Shown: piece by piece, positions 16,801-26,998 of the stretch
How the letters are laid out: each line of letters begins with the position of its first letter
Position numbering within the stretch: the stretch's first letter is position 1
From: Marinobacterium sp. LSUCC0821
GTDB taxonomy: Bacteria > Pseudomonadota > Gammaproteobacteria > Pseudomonadales > Balneatricaceae
DNA length: 64,000 nucleotides
Direction of reading: 5' to 3'
Assembly (NCBI RefSeq): GCF_012848475.1
Contig: NZ_CP051666.1
Coordinates: forward strand, 705,501-769,500
Program-made: the position numbers and the translations under genes
The notes under the pieces: model-generated
Seen by the model: only the letters and a program-made list of their open reading frames with translations
The model's database searches: none
What the model was told of the DNA's origin: nothing

Positions 16801-17508
16801 GTTCCAGTTGCGCGTACCCTGCTCATCAAATATCCAGTTACCCTTATCATCAAGTAGCGTCAATTGACCTGGAAAGGCCTTTGCAATCTCTAATTCATCT
16901 ATCAAAGGCTGGCCTAGATAATTGAGTACCAAAACCCCTGCAAAGGCTCCATTAGCACTGTAAATCTTGTGGCTGAGTCTAATCATCGGCTTATGGGGCA
17001 ATTCAACCTGATTACCCTCCACATTCAGGTCAAAATCTGAAACGAAACTGGTAAACTTTGGCAGGCCAAGTGTTTCAGAAAAGTAGTATCGGTCAGATTT
17101 ATCTTGTAATTCTGCATCTGAAACAATTTTTGAGATCCCATTTGCGTAATTGATGCGGACCTTCTCAACCCCAGTAGCTGAAAGAAAACGGATCTGATCG
17201 TAACGGCGGCTTACAGAGGCAAACATACTAAAGTAACTACTCAGATCAGTTTTAGACTCTGTTGCTGGTGAGTTAACGTAGTTCGCTAGCGCGGCACTGC
17301 TAAGAATCTCTGAAAGATCTGTGGAGAGAAAGTTAAGTTTGTGTTTTAAGGATTTTTGCAGCGAAGCAACCAGATCATCATTAACTGATTGGATCGTCTC
17401 TTGCTCCTGTTGATCAATTAGGTAGAGATAACTGATGCCCATAACCGCGCCAATAACTGCAGCTGCAGCAAAACGTCTAAACGTTGAAAGTAGGAAACCG
17501 CTCGTCAT
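13873..17508 (-). CDS. Multi-domain hybrid sensor histidine kinase (PAS, two receivers, HPt)
   Basis: The protein has 1211 residues. TM1 is at about 10-30; a large periplasmic dCache-like sensor spans about 35-305 with a second TM near 310-330; then a coiled coil and a PAS-like segment (about 370-490). The HisKA domain has its acceptor His in FLANMSHEIRTPLNA, and the HATPase domain has NLIGNAIKF, DTGIGM and GGTGLGLAIS. Two receiver domains follow (LILLDWDMPDMDG and LVLMDIQMPIMDG), then an HPt domain with its histidine in VHKLKGAAGALG. The layout is a complete BarA/RpfC-style phosphorelay. It is first in a two-gene operon with the HD-GYP regulator, linking an external signal to c-di-GMP breakdown. 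Confidence 0.92.
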   Translation of the reverse strand: MTSGFLLSTFRRFAAAAVIGAVMGISYLYLIDQQEQETIQSVNDDLVASLQKSLKHKLNFLSTDLSEILSSAALANYVNSPATESKTDLSSYFSMFASVSRRYDQIRFLSATGVEKVRINYANGISKIVSDAELQDKSDRYYFSETLGLPKFTSFVSDFDLNVEGNQVELPHKPMIRLSHKIYSANGAFAGVLVLNYLGQPLIDELEIAKAFPGQLTLLDDKGNWIFDEQGTRNWNKQLGDRSTLNLHNPEVWSQLTSDRNASFDVGDYTYLSGHISYPQEVSPSSSIAGRELHILISSPKGFNLLGALNINNLGVYGLYLILALFASLRWTDSIYKRRAAEAELERERLDYQTHLEEEIELRTHNLEISRERLELAADELNLGIWDINLDRSELSWNEWMFHIHDLEISDDITFDAWQKLIIEKDRSRFNTELNLALAGAEPLDTQIEICSPTTAHIKTLKIQASRTKLEGRQILLGVLRDITAEVLINRELEFAKDEAVQAAVAKSEFLANMSHEIRTPLNAVLGMAYLLEKPNMPEQSQNIGSKITNAGKSLLSILNDILDFSKIEAGKLELIPESFSISGLLDNLAVIMNQSAADKALELIIQPDASLNRVVEADRLRLEQVLINLIGNAIKFTDRGYVLVRVETLASTDDRVRLRFSVKDTGIGMTPESQSRVLKAFEQADVSINRRFGGTGLGLAISTRILEKFGSKLEISSIAGKGSTFSFDIDLSSGSSNHLSLEEIKDLNVLIADDHDVARDALESIVNAIGWRSEIFNGGLPAYHRALKANSPDLILLDWDMPDMDGLTVARLIKSEQLRSSSPIIVMVTALGSEEVRNSADSIYVDAVLDKPVTASALLDAVMSIHKPTTAKSDESENHLAGLKLLVVDDNEFNRQVAVEIFTGEGAEVFSVDDGHEAVEFLANNDHSIDLVLMDIQMPIMDGYEATRKIRQELKLTDLPIIALTAGAFAQDKEKALQSGMNDFIPKPLDVKRSVALIQRYTQGGLELSPKQPSANAAGQAANRILDLEGALTIWRSEEKLNTYLKKFFDEYKTFVSRFARMSDIEREVHKLKGAAGALGLKRLFATTSSLLDSLRSRGTPNAQKINEFADVLRATLSHIESRCNIKVVSDDPLDLSIEQQLEIIERAQSLLEDNNPAPILGELVTLTGIVDDVLLSKATDALEAFDFVTAKEQINTLKAAVIANNQMGE

Positions 17509-17607
17509 CGCCTTAAATCCTTAAATACTTATAGATTAAAAGTAGTTCACTATTAAAAACTTGCAAGTTAAATGGCTCGATAAATCCAACTTATTTCAGA
17601 GGGGTGT

Positions 17608-17648
17608 GATGAAAAAAAGGCCAGAGCTCTGCGCATCTGACCTTTTTA
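17608..17648 (-). terminator. Terminator of gcvP
   Basis: On the minus strand AAAAAGGTCAGA pairs with TCTGGCCTTTTTTT around an inner loop. It lies just 3' of the gcvP stop. Confidence 0.65.
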
Positions 17649-17674
17649 ATTTCTAATGAGAATTAAACCGTGAA

Positions 17675-20542
17675 TTACTCCTGGTAATCGCTCACTGGAG
17701 GGCAAGTACAGACAAAGTTTCGGTCGCCGTATACGTTATCGATACGGTTTACTGACGGCCAGAATTTAGCCTCTTTGGTCTGACGAGATGGGAATACCGC
17801 CTGCTCCTTCGTGTAAGCTCGATTCCACTCAAGATCGGTGATGTCTGCAAGGGTATGCGGAGCTGCCTTAAGCGCTGTAGCTTCAACTGCGATTACACCT
17901 TGCTCAACTTCAGCGATTTCACCTCTGATCTTAATCATTGCATCGATGAAACGATCCAGTTCATCAATTGACTCCGACTCTGTTGGCTCGACCATGAGTG
18001 TGCCAGGCACTGGGAAAGACATGGTCGGTGCATGGAATCCATAGTCCATCAGACGCTTAGCGATATCCTCTTCCGAGACACCTGTCGCCTCTTTAAGTGG
18101 ACGAATATCGATAATACACTCATGTGCTACACGGCCCTGAGTGCCACGATAAAGCACTGGATAGTAGGCTTCTAAGCGGGTTGCAATGTAGTTGGCATTT
18201 AAGATTGCAAGCTCTGTCGACTCGCGCAGACCTTTAGCACCCAGCATTCGAATGTACATCCAGGTGATCGGTAGAATCGATGCAGAACCATACTGTGCGG
18301 CAGCAACAGCTCCATTGTCAGGATTAAGGCCATCAATTGGAGCAACCTTATGGCTTGCCAAGAAAGGGGCAAGGTGTGATTTAACCCCTATTGGGCCCAT
18401 ACCAGGGCCGCCACCGCCGTGAGGGATAGCAAAGGTTTTATGAAGGTTAAGATGCGATACATCAGAACCGATCTCACCTGGTTTAGATAGTCCTACCTGC
18501 GCATTCAAGTTGGCACCATCCATGTAGACCTGACCACCATGCTGGTGTGTCAAATCACAGATCTCCCTCACCGCCTCTTCAAACACACCATGTGTTGATG
18601 GGTAGGTGATCATAAGTGCCGATAGATTATCGCTGTGCTCTTCCAGTTTCGCTTTAAGATCTGGAAGGTCCACGTTACCAAGATCATCACAGGCTACCAC
18701 AACCACTTTCATATCCAACATTGCAGCTGAGGCAGGGTTTGTACCGTGTGCAGATGATGGAATTAGACAGACATTACGATGTCCCTGGCCAATAGACTCT
18801 TGGTACTTACGAATAGCAAGAAGACCCGCATACTCTCCAGAAGCACCCGAGTTAGGCTGCATCGACATCGCATCGTAACCGGTAATTTCAGCTAACCAGC
18901 TCTCTAGCTGGCTAATCATCTCAGCGTAACCTAGGGTCTGATCTTTAGGTGCAAATGGGTGCATGTTCCCGAGCTCTGGCCAGGTTACTGGTGCCATCTC
19001 TGAGGTCGCATTGAGCTTCATCGTACAAGAGCCTAGCGGAATCATACCGTGCACTAGAGAGTAGTCTCTGTTTTCAAGACGTTTCAGGTAGCGCAGCATA
19101 TCGTGCTCTGCCTGGTAGCTGTTGAATACTGGATGCGTCAGCACCTCATCGTCACGTTGCAGCGCTTCTGGAATAGCAAAAGCAGTGCCAGTGAGAGTCA
19201 GTTCATCTGCAGATACAGACTTATCGGTAAGTGCAGAAATAAGCGCTGCTATATCAGCAAGGGTGTGCGACTCATCGACACTAATACCAAAACGCGTCTC
19301 ACTGATTTTACGCAGATTGATGCCTGCATTCAGGGCTCGCTGGTAGAGTGCTAGATCAGCATTGAAGCTGAGCGTATCGAAGAAGCTCTCATTAACCGCA
19401 ATACCCGCCTCATCAAGATGAGCGGCTACGATCTGAGTGAAGCGGTGAACACGCTGTGCAATCAGGTTAAGTCCTTTTGGGCCATGATAGGTTGCATAGA
19501 AACCTGCCATATTGGCTAGCAGTGCCTGCGCAGTACAGATATTAGAGGTCGCCTTCTCGCGACGAATATGTTGCTCACGCGTCTGCATCGCCATGCGGTA
19601 TGCCTGATTACCGCGTGAATCGATAGATACACCGATAATACGGCCAGGTACAGAACGCTTGAGCTTCTCACTTGTGGCAAAGAATGCAGCATGAGGGCCA
19701 CCAAAACCCATTGGCACACCAAAGCGCTGTGAAGAACCAAGAGCAACATCAGCACCAAGTGAGCCCGGAGATTTCAGCAGCATCAGTGCCAGCAAATCTG
19801 TGGCAACGGCTACCAGAGCACCCTGCACTTTCGCCTTCTCAACCACAGCACCTAGATCAACAATCTCACCTTCAGAACCAGGGTACTGAATAAGGGCACC
19901 GAAGCAGTCGTGTTTATCAATGTTTAGTGCATCATCAACAACAACTTCGATACCGAAGTACTCAGCACGTGTATTGATAACATCGATTGTTTGCGGATGA
20001 ACCTGCGCATCAACAAAGAAGGTGTCGCACTTCTTACGTGTTGAGCGCTTAAGCAGCGTCATCGCTTCAGCCGCAGCTGTCGCTTCATCCAGAAGCGAAG
20101 CATTGGCAAGATCCATACCAGTAAGGTCCATTACCATCTGCTGGTAGTTAAGGAGTGCTTCTAGACGACCCTGCGAGATCTCTGGCTGATAAGGTGTGTA
20201 AGCGGTATACCACGCTGGATTCTCAAGTACGTTTCGTAGAATCACACCTGGTACCTTTGTACCGTAGTAGCCCATGCCGATGAAGTTGGTATTGACCTGA
20301 TTCTTTTTAGCCAGCGCATGTAACTCGCTAAGAGCAGCGCTTTCGGTAACGGGCGCAGGTACCGCCAAGGGGGTATTAATTAGGATGGATGCCGGCACAG
20401 TCTCTTTGATTAGCTGTGCACGATCAGCAACACCAAGGGTATTGCACATGGTGGCCTGTTCAGATTCATTGGAGCCAAGGTGGCGATTGATGAACTGTTC
20501 AGTATCTAGTAACTGATCTAAACCTAGAGAAATCTGCGACAT
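17675..20542 (-). CDS. gcvP: Glycine dehydrogenase (decarboxylating), P protein of glycine cleavage
   Basis: The 955-residue protein is a full-length fused P protein (E. coli 957). It decarboxylates glycine with PLP and passes the aminomethyl group to GcvH lipoyl. Visible marks are the N-terminal [28 protein letters not shown] and [17 protein letters not shown] in the first half, and the PLP-lysine segment [20 protein letters not shown] in the second. AGG A lies 6-7 bases before the ATG. gcvT and gcvH are not adjacent. No glycine riboswitch pattern was recognised in the short leader. Confidence 0.95.
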   Translation of the reverse strand: MSQISLGLDQLLDTEQFINRHLGSNESEQATMCNTLGVADRAQLIKETVPASILINTPLAVPAPVTESAALSELHALAKKNQVNTNFIGMGYYGTKVPGVILRNVLENPAWYTAYTPYQPEISQGRLEALLNYQQMVMDLTGMDLANASLLDEATAAAEAMTLLKRSTRKKCDTFFVDAQVHPQTIDVINTRAEYFGIEVVVDDALNIDKHDCFGALIQYPGSEGEIVDLGAVVEKAKVQGALVAVATDLLALMLLKSPGSLGADVALGSSQRFGVPMGFGGPHAAFFATSEKLKRSVPGRIIGVSIDSRGNQAYRMAMQTREQHIRREKATSNICTAQALLANMAGFYATYHGPKGLNLIAQRVHRFTQIVAAHLDEAGIAVNESFFDTLSFNADLALYQRALNAGINLRKISETRFGISVDESHTLADIAALISALTDKSVSADELTLTGTAFAIPEALQRDDEVLTHPVFNSYQAEHDMLRYLKRLENRDYSLVHGMIPLGSCTMKLNATSEMAPVTWPELGNMHPFAPKDQTLGYAEMISQLESWLAEITGYDAMSMQPNSGASGEYAGLLAIRKYQESIGQGHRNVCLIPSSAHGTNPASAAMLDMKVVVVACDDLGNVDLPDLKAKLEEHSDNLSALMITYPSTHGVFEEAVREICDLTHQHGGQVYMDGANLNAQVGLSKPGEIGSDVSHLNLHKTFAIPHGGGGPGMGPIGVKSHLAPFLASHKVAPIDGLNPDNGAVAAAQYGSASILPITWMYIRMLGAKGLRESTELAILNANYIATRLEAYYPVLYRGTQGRVAHECIIDIRPLKEATGVSEEDIAKRLMDYGFHAPTMSFPVPGTLMVEPTESESIDELDRFIDAMIKIRGEIAEVEQGVIAVEATALKAAPHTLADITDLEWNRAYTKEQAVFPSRQTKEAKFWPSVNRIDNVYGDRNFVCTCPPVSDYQE

Positions 20543-20678
20543 CTGAAATCCTATACTGGGTTATGCCAAATAATGTCATATTCTAACCTGTATGGATGTT
20601 CGGTGACACAAAATGAGCAGCTTTCCCTACAATCATTTCAGAAAGATCTTTCACATTCTGATATAGGGCAATTTTCCT

Positions 20679-22067
20679 TTAACTATCTCTTCGCCAACTG
20701 AACCATGCGGCTGTTAATGCCATCCCCAAAGAGACAATAAGTGCATAGTGCGCTACTGACTCAAGAGGCATTGCGTCCGCAGAAGTGATAGCACGCCCAC
20801 CGAAGTAGATCGCCATCAACAGGCTGACAACAGCGGTGCCTAACAACTGCCCCGATTGTCGCGCCAAACTGATTAGCGCAGACCCTATACCTACACGCTG
20901 CGGCGGGATTGCACCCAAAGCCGATGAGTTATTGGGGGTGGAGAAGATACCGTGCCCTAAGCCCACAAAGAAGATCGCTACAGCGATGGTCGTGAGAGGC
21001 ATCTGTGTATCCATGAAGGTGAGAATCGCAAGACCAATGGAGATAGCGATACACCCAAGCGTCGCCAACAGGCGGCGCCCTAACCGATCAGAGAGTCGAC
21101 CTGAGATAGGTGCGCAAACCGTCATAACCAAGGCCTGTAGCATCATCAACTGCCCCGCCTCTGTTGGCGACAAACCGCGGTTGTATTGTAGGTATAACGA
21201 TAGGACCAAAATAATCCCATAGCCACTGGCATACATAAACAGCGCTGCTGTAACAGAGCGTATGAAGGGGGTGTTTTGAATGAGTAGGTCGATGCGCACC
21301 AATGGGTTACTTACACGCTTACAGCGTCGAACGAAAATCCACAAAAGCATAATAGAAAGCGAAACAACCAACAGACCGTTTAGCTCCATCAGGTGACTAC
21401 TACCAAAAAATAGGCCAGAGATCGCAAGTGCAAAGATAGCAGCACCTAGCCAATCAACAGAGTGTATATCAGCACTGCGCCACTCCCCTTTAATAAAGCG
21501 GTTTGTTGCAACAAATACCAAAAGAGCAAAGGGTGCTGTAATAAGAAATACCGAGCGCCAACCAAAGAGATCGACCAACAAGCCACCCACTAACGGACCT
21601 GAGGTCATCCCCAGATAAACAGCGGAGGTCATCCAACCAATCGCAACGCCCCGCCCTTTACTCTCGTAAACGCGTGAGATGATAGCCATACCGGTACTAG
21701 CCAAAATTGCACCTGCAGCACCCTGTACTACACGAGATAACAGCAGTAGTTCGATGGTTGGTGAGATGGCGCCGAAAACACCACCGACTGCAAATAGGAT
21801 ATTGGACCAAACAAAGGCGCGCTTTAGTCCAACCAGATCAGAGAGACGACCACCTGGAAGCTGGAATACCAGACTACTTAGCACGAAGATCGATGGGATC
21901 CAGCTTGCATAAAGCGCCGATGCAGATAGTTCAGAGGCAATAGAAGGAATAGCCACCAGAGTCGCAGAGACAGAGAGCGGGAAGAGCAGTATCGCTAAAC
22001 TGACGATAACCAGTGCACGTAGGCGAACCTTATCAAACCGTTTGTAGTATCGAGCGGTAACGTCCAT
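20679..22067 (-). CDS. MFS transporter, DHA2-like (14 TM) drug/metabolite exporter
   Basis: The protein has 462 residues and about 14 hydrophobic helices. It has the MFS motif A form GGRLSDLVGLKRAFV after TM2 and the exporter motif C region GPLVGGLLVDLFGWRSVF in TM5. A second motif A (GRLSDRLGRR) lies in the second half. Motif C points to proton-driven export. The substrate is unknown. It is a single gene, with REP-A palindromes upstream and gcvP upstream of its 3' end on the same strand. Confidence 0.85.
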   Translation of the reverse strand: MDVTARYYKRFDKVRLRALVIVSLAILLFPLSVSATLVAIPSIASELSASALYASWIPSIFVLSSLVFQLPGGRLSDLVGLKRAFVWSNILFAVGGVFGAISPTIELLLLSRVVQGAAGAILASTGMAIISRVYESKGRGVAIGWMTSAVYLGMTSGPLVGGLLVDLFGWRSVFLITAPFALLVFVATNRFIKGEWRSADIHSVDWLGAAIFALAISGLFFGSSHLMELNGLLVVSLSIMLLWIFVRRCKRVSNPLVRIDLLIQNTPFIRSVTAALFMYASGYGIILVLSLYLQYNRGLSPTEAGQLMMLQALVMTVCAPISGRLSDRLGRRLLATLGCIAISIGLAILTFMDTQMPLTTIAVAIFFVGLGHGIFSTPNNSSALGAIPPQRVGIGSALISLARQSGQLLGTAVVSLLMAIYFGGRAITSADAMPLESVAHYALIVSLGMALTAAWFSWRRDS

Positions 22068-22128
22068 GTGCTCTCCCTTTTAAGTGAGGGGGCATTATGA
22101 GGCTGGGGAGAGAATGCATCAAGATTCT

Positions 22129-22222
22129 TTCGCGGCTTCGCCTACGGCGAATGCGCTCCTACGCGACTCTGGAAATAGACCGTAGGAGCGCATTCACGCA
22201 AAGCGTGAAGCCGCGAAAGAAG
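22129..22222. repeat. Facing pair of REP-A palindromes
   Basis: Two inverted REP-A copies (CGCGGCTTCGCC with GGCGAATGCGCTCCTACG, and the reverse) are joined by the linker GACTCTGGAAATAGAC. Nearly the same linker joins the pair at 36002-36091. It lies upstream of the MFS gene and downstream of leuA. Confidence 0.8.
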
Positions 22223-22319
22223 AACCAATTTGAAAGCCAGACACCGGTACTCTGTTGCGAGGCTTGTGCGACGGGGTCTGACCTAGGTCTGCCCCCACCC
22301 TTTCAGCGTCCTCCAGAGA

Positions 22320-23981
22320 CTAAGCCGCCAACTGCGCCGATGCAGAAGAGCGATTGATCGCTGAGATCAATGCATTAATCGATGCACGAAGGCTATCACC
22401 ATCCATCGCCATACCGACAACGCGCTGCCCATCAACATTGATTAGGTAATAAGCTGCTGCATCTGCATCACTGCCGCTACCGATTGCGTGCTCTGCGTAA
22501 TCAATGACGTTAACGTTTTGACCGGTTAGCTTCTGCCAGCCATCTAGAAACGCGGTTACAACGCCCTCACCTTCACCCTCAAGCGCTTGGTCTTTGCCTT
22601 TGATCTTCAAAACACCTTTGAAACGTTCCCGACCATCGCGTTCAATGCTGTAACTATTCATCTGCACCGGATCTGTTGCCGCAATAAAGTTCTCTTTTAG
22701 CATCTCAAATATCTGTGCACTACCAATTTCAGAGGCGCTCTGTTCTGAAGCGCTTTGAACAATCGGCGCAAGTTCGGTCTGCATCCAACGTGGCAAACTG
22801 ATGCCGTAGTCACGTTCTAAGACAAACGCCATACCACCCTTGCCAGACTGGCTGTTCACGCGAATCACTGCCTGATAATCACGGCCAATATCTTTAGGGT
22901 CGATCGGAAGGTAAGCAACCTGCCAGTGCTCATCTTCACCCTGACGGTGCAAGCACTTCTGGATTGCATCCTGATGGCTGCCCGAAAATGCTGTGTAAAC
23001 CAACTCACCAATCCAAGGGTGACGCGGGCTAACTGGCAAGCGTGTACACTCAGTAAAGGTGGTAATAATCTCATCCGGATTAGACAAATCCATTTTAGGA
23101 TCAACACCTTGGCTGTATAAGTTCATTGCCATTGTTACTAAGTCCATGTTACCGGTACGCTCACCATTTCCTAGTAACGTACCTTCAACACGGTCAGCGC
23201 CCGCCATCACCGCAAGCTCTGCAGCCGCTACTGCACAACCGCGGTCGTTATGGGTATGTACAGAGACAATAGCGCCAGCACGATTCTTAATATGCGAACA
23301 GAAGTACTCAATCTGGTCAGCGAAGATATTAGGCGTCGACTCCTCTACGGTAGAGGGTAAGTTGATGATGCAGCGATTCTCAGCGTTAGGCTGCCAAACA
23401 TCCATCACCGCATCACACACCTCAACGGCGTAGTCGATCTCTGTACCAGTGAAGCTCTCTGGCGAGTATTGGAAGGTCCATTTCACTTCAGGGAAGGCTT
23501 TAGCACCATCCATCACCCACTGCGCACCCTGCGTAGCAATCGCCTTGATACCCTCACGGTCCTGCTTAAACACACGCTCACGCTGAATTGTACTGGTCGA
23601 GTTGTAGACGTGTACTACAGCGCTCTTCACACCACGAAGCGCTTCGTAGGTGCGGTCTATAAGCTCTTTACGCGCCTGAACCAAAACCTGAATAGTTACA
23701 TCTGCAGGAATTTCATTGTTATCTATTAACCAACGCACGAAGTCATAGTCCGGCTGGCTAGCTGATGGGAAACCCACCTCAATCTCTTTAATACCGATCT
23801 TAACCAACAGACGCCATAAGCGTTGTTTCTGCTCAACCGTCATTGGCTCCAGTAATGCCTGGTTACCATCACGCAGGTCAACTGATGCCCAAATAGGCGC
23901 TTCAGTAATCTGTTTGTTTGGCCACTGACGATTCTGAATATTGATCTGCGGCGCTGGACGGTAACGAGTGTGGTTGAACAT
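22320..23981 (-). CDS. leuA: 2-isopropylmalate synthase (type 2, long form)
   Basis: It condenses acetyl-CoA with 2-oxoisovalerate, the first committed step of leucine synthesis. The start at 23981 (MFNHTRYRPAPQINI) is chosen because AGAGG lies just upstream and homologues begin similarly; an upstream in-frame ATG at 24023 has no ribosome site. It gives 553 residues. The catalytic TIM barrel contains APIWASVDLRDGNQALLEPM and VHTHNDRGCAVA. The C-terminal LeuA allosteric domain (about 420-553) includes DALYLINVDG-like AAYYLINVDGQ and should bind leucine. It is divergent from an Lrp-family gene and shares an AT-rich region with an 11-bp inverted repeat. Confidence 0.95.
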   Translation of the reverse strand: MFNHTRYRPAPQINIQNRQWPNKQITEAPIWASVDLRDGNQALLEPMTVEQKQRLWRLLVKIGIKEIEVGFPSASQPDYDFVRWLIDNNEIPADVTIQVLVQARKELIDRTYEALRGVKSAVVHVYNSTSTIQRERVFKQDREGIKAIATQGAQWVMDGAKAFPEVKWTFQYSPESFTGTEIDYAVEVCDAVMDVWQPNAENRCIINLPSTVEESTPNIFADQIEYFCSHIKNRAGAIVSVHTHNDRGCAVAAAELAVMAGADRVEGTLLGNGERTGNMDLVTMAMNLYSQGVDPKMDLSNPDEIITTFTECTRLPVSPRHPWIGELVYTAFSGSHQDAIQKCLHRQGEDEHWQVAYLPIDPKDIGRDYQAVIRVNSQSGKGGMAFVLERDYGISLPRWMQTELAPIVQSASEQSASEIGSAQIFEMLKENFIAATDPVQMNSYSIERDGRERFKGVLKIKGKDQALEGEGEGVVTAFLDGWQKLTGQNVNVIDYAEHAIGSGSDADAAAYYLINVDGQRVVGMAMDGDSLRASINALISAINRSSASAQLAA

Positions 23982-24081
23982 ATCTGCCTCTAATAAAGCG
24001 TATTGATTTAGTCTGGGTATCATATGCCAAGATTGACGACAGATGATTGCTAACTTTGCTTTAAAATAGATATGTATGTAT

Positions 24082-24119
24082 ATTTTATTGCTAATTATTA
24101 ACTATTTAAGCAATAAAAT
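24082..24119. promoter_or_regulatory. 11-bp inverted repeat in the leuA/lrp divergent region
   Basis: ATTTTATTGCT at 24082-24092 is exactly inverted as AGCAATAAAAT at 24109-24119, with a 16-bp AT-rich spacer. Spacing and AT bias fit a site for the neighbouring Lrp/AsnC regulator. It could instead be coincidence in AT-rich DNA, but an exact 11-bp match is more than expected. Confidence 0.5.
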
Positions 24120-24142
24120 TTCAATTATCTCGAGGTTGCGCA

Positions 24143-24601
24143 ATGGATAGATACGATAGAGCCATTTTAGAGGTGATTCAAAATGAAGGACGCATCTCAA
24201 ATCAGGAACTTGCCGATAAAGTCGGCCTATCTCCCTCCCCCTGTCTTCGTCGTGTCAGAGTTCTTGAGGAGACCGGCATCATTACCGGCTATCGAGCGAT
24301 AGTTGATGCTAAAAAGATGGGGTTGAGCCTTATGGCTATTCTTATGATATCTATGGATCGCCATACGCCTGAACGCTTTGCAAACTTTGACCGTATAGTT
24401 TCAGAGCTACCCGAGGTTCTAGAGTGTCTCTTGATCACCGGGCAGGATGCGGATTATCAGTTAAAAGTGATCGTAAATGATATGGACGGCTACCAACGCC
24501 TGCTGCTCGAAAAGATCACTCGTATTGAGGGGGTATCAGGGGTCCACTCAAGTTTCGTTATGCGACAAGTTGTTAATAAGACTGCAGTCCCTATTCGATA
24601 G
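24143..24601 (+). CDS. Lrp/AsnC family transcriptional regulator
   Basis: The 152-residue protein has the N-terminal helix-turn-helix DRYDRAILEVIQNEGRISNQ then ELADKVGLSPSPCLRRVRVL, and the C-terminal RAM (ligand-binding) domain from about 65 with ECLLITGQDADYQLKV. Such proteins form octamers that sense amino acids. It is divergent from leuA, so leucine synthesis is a plausible target, together with its own gene. A second candidate is the secreted metallo-hydrolase-like gene 59 bp downstream. The effector is unknown. Confidence 0.88.
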   Translation: MDRYDRAILEVIQNEGRISNQELADKVGLSPSPCLRRVRVLEETGIITGYRAIVDAKKMGLSLMAILMISMDRHTPERFANFDRIVSELPEVLECLLITGQDADYQLKVIVNDMDGYQRLLLEKITRIEGVSGVHSSFVMRQVVNKTAVPIR

Positions 24602-24660
24602 ACTAAAATAAATCGCGGGTTTATATTCAAAGAGTCCCTAATATAAATATGAGAATAACC

Positions 24661-25617
24661 ATGCGTTTTATAAAACCTCTTACGATTGCCGTAATGCTGT
24701 CGGCAGCGCCGTTCGCTTTTGCAGTCACTCCAGCAGATAAATATCCAGAATCACAGCTCTACAGCAAACCAGTGAAAGTGGCCGAAAACATCTACTCCGC
24801 TATCGGTCAGCTAAAGTTCTACACCTACGAAAATGCAGGCCATAACAATAACCTGAGCTATGTGATTGGCGACGATGCCGTCCTAGTCGTCAATGGCTCA
24901 TCTTCGTACCAACTCTCCAAAGCACTGCATGAAGAGATAAAGCAGGTAACGAGCCTTCCTGTTAAGTGGGTAGTCGATGAGAACGGGCAATCACATGCAG
25001 CTCTCGGTAATAGTTACTGGAAAGAACAAGGCGCAACCATCATTGCACATAAAGATGCTGCAAAAGAGGTTGAGACCCACGGCTTTTCCGGTTTAAACAG
25101 CCTAAAAGAGATCCTTAAAGAGCGGGCTGAGGGAACTACAATCATCCCCTTTGACGAGGTGTTTGAAGATGAGATGGAGCTTGACCTCGGCGGTCTAACA
25201 GCGAAGCTGGTTCATTTAGGCCCGGCCCACTCTGCCGGTGATATATCAGTTATCATTCCAGAACGTAACGTAATCATTGCAGGTGATATCGCCTTTCATC
25301 AGCGCATGCTGCCAGTCTTTCCAGAGACCAACACCGCAGAATGGTTAGAGACTTGGATTAATGAGTTCACGCCACTGGCAAAAGATATGATTATCGTCCC
25401 TGGTCATGGCGACCCAACTAACTTCGTTGAGGTCGATAAGTACACCCGCGGTTATCTTGAGTATCTGCGCGGCAAGGTACAGGAGATCTTAGATGAAGGT
25501 GGCACTCTTTCGGATGCCTATGCAATCGATCAAACGCCTTACATGCATCTTGAAACAGCAGACGAACTTGCTGGTAAGAATGCGGGACGTATCTTTGAAG
25601 CGATGGAGTGGGAGTAG
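24661..25617 (+). CDS. Secreted metallo-beta-lactamase-fold protein with degenerate first metal motif
   Basis: The second ATG (24661) is preferred: GAGAA precedes it and it begins a clean signal peptide, MRFIKPLTIAVMLSAAPFAFA, cut before VTPAD. It gives 318 residues. The fold is recognisable: VLVVNGSSS, HLGPAHSAGDI (metal His and Asp), IIAGDIAFHQR and VPGHGDPT. The usual HxHxDH motif is replaced by NGQSHAALGN, so one metal site is probably altered or lost. Related periplasmic proteins with N/Q-G-x-H-x-x-L-G-N in this place exist as a subfamily. The substrate is unknown. A terminator follows. Confidence 0.8.
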   Translation: MRFIKPLTIAVMLSAAPFAFAVTPADKYPESQLYSKPVKVAENIYSAIGQLKFYTYENAGHNNNLSYVIGDDAVLVVNGSSSYQLSKALHEEIKQVTSLPVKWVVDENGQSHAALGNSYWKEQGATIIAHKDAAKEVETHGFSGLNSLKEILKERAEGTTIIPFDEVFEDEMELDLGGLTAKLVHLGPAHSAGDISVIIPERNVIIAGDIAFHQRMLPVFPETNTAEWLETWINEFTPLAKDMIIVPGHGDPTNFVEVDKYTRGYLEYLRGKVQEILDEGGTLSDAYAIDQTPYMHLETADELAGKNAGRIFEAMEWE

Positions 25618-25644
25618 TTTCAATATTCGCTCCTTTTCTTTTAC

Positions 25645-25673
25645 TAAAAAGGCGACCCTCGTGTCGCCTTTAA
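25645..25673 (+). terminator. Rho-independent terminator after the MBL-fold gene
   Basis: AAAAAGGCGAC, a short loop and GTCGCCTTTAAAT form a stem of 7-8 pairs with a weak T-run, 30 bp after the stop. Confidence 0.75.
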
Positions 25674-25787
25674 ATTATCTACCAATCAGCTTAATCAAAT
25701 ATCCTAGCCAAATAACCTTACTTTTTGACCGGTGTTATAGCGCGGATTAAGCCTTAAAATAGTGTCACACTCGTTAGGGAGATTGAG

Positions 25788-25988
25788 ATGCGTTTAGCCG
25801 AAATGGAAGCGATTATGTTTAACGTAGGGATTACCGTATTTGCCCTATTCGTATTCTTCATCATCTACGACCTTGCCAAACGCTCTAATGCGGGTAAATT
25901 CGGCACCTTCATCCTCTTCTTCGCGCTTGGCCTTGGTCTTGCAGCTTTTCTAGCTAAATCAGTTATCGTCGAGTTTATTGGCGGTTAA
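25788..25988 (+). CDS. DUF2788 small membrane protein
   Basis: The 66-residue protein has two hydrophobic helices (about 10-26 and 40-58). Between them is the conserved-looking YDLAKRSNAGKFGTF that marks DUF2788 proteins of Pseudomonas and relatives. AGGGAGA stands 6 bases before the ATG. The function is unknown. It stands alone between the MBL-fold gene and kdsA, with its own short promoter region. Confidence 0.75.
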   Translation: MRLAEMEAIMFNVGITVFALFVFFIIYDLAKRSNAGKFGTFILFFALGLGLAAFLAKSVIVEFIGG

Positions 25989-26002
25989 AGGCTGCTCCTA
26001 AG

Positions 26003-26058
26003 CACCAGTGACAGGCTTCAGCCTGTCATCTGCTCTCGAATTACATTGAAGCTAAGTT
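26003..26058. repeat. REP-C palindrome
   Basis: CACCAGTGACAGGCTTCAGC with CTGTCATC contains the inner palindrome GACAGGC/GCCTGTC. A tail (CTCTCGAATTACAT) resembles that following the copy at 27000. It lies 3' of the DUF2788 gene and before the kdsA promoter. Confidence 0.7.
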
Positions 26059-26107
26059 CTACAACATACCTGCTAGTTACTTTATAATCGCGGAATCATT
26101 TTTATAA

Positions 26108-26968
<861 letters not shown>

Positions 26969-26998
26969 TCGTATCGGGGCCTTCCCTACGGGCAGGTC

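Noticed and set aside
20543-20678. Glycine riboswitch before gcvP
   Set aside because: The leader is short and I could not find the paired aptamer cores. A covariance search would settle it.
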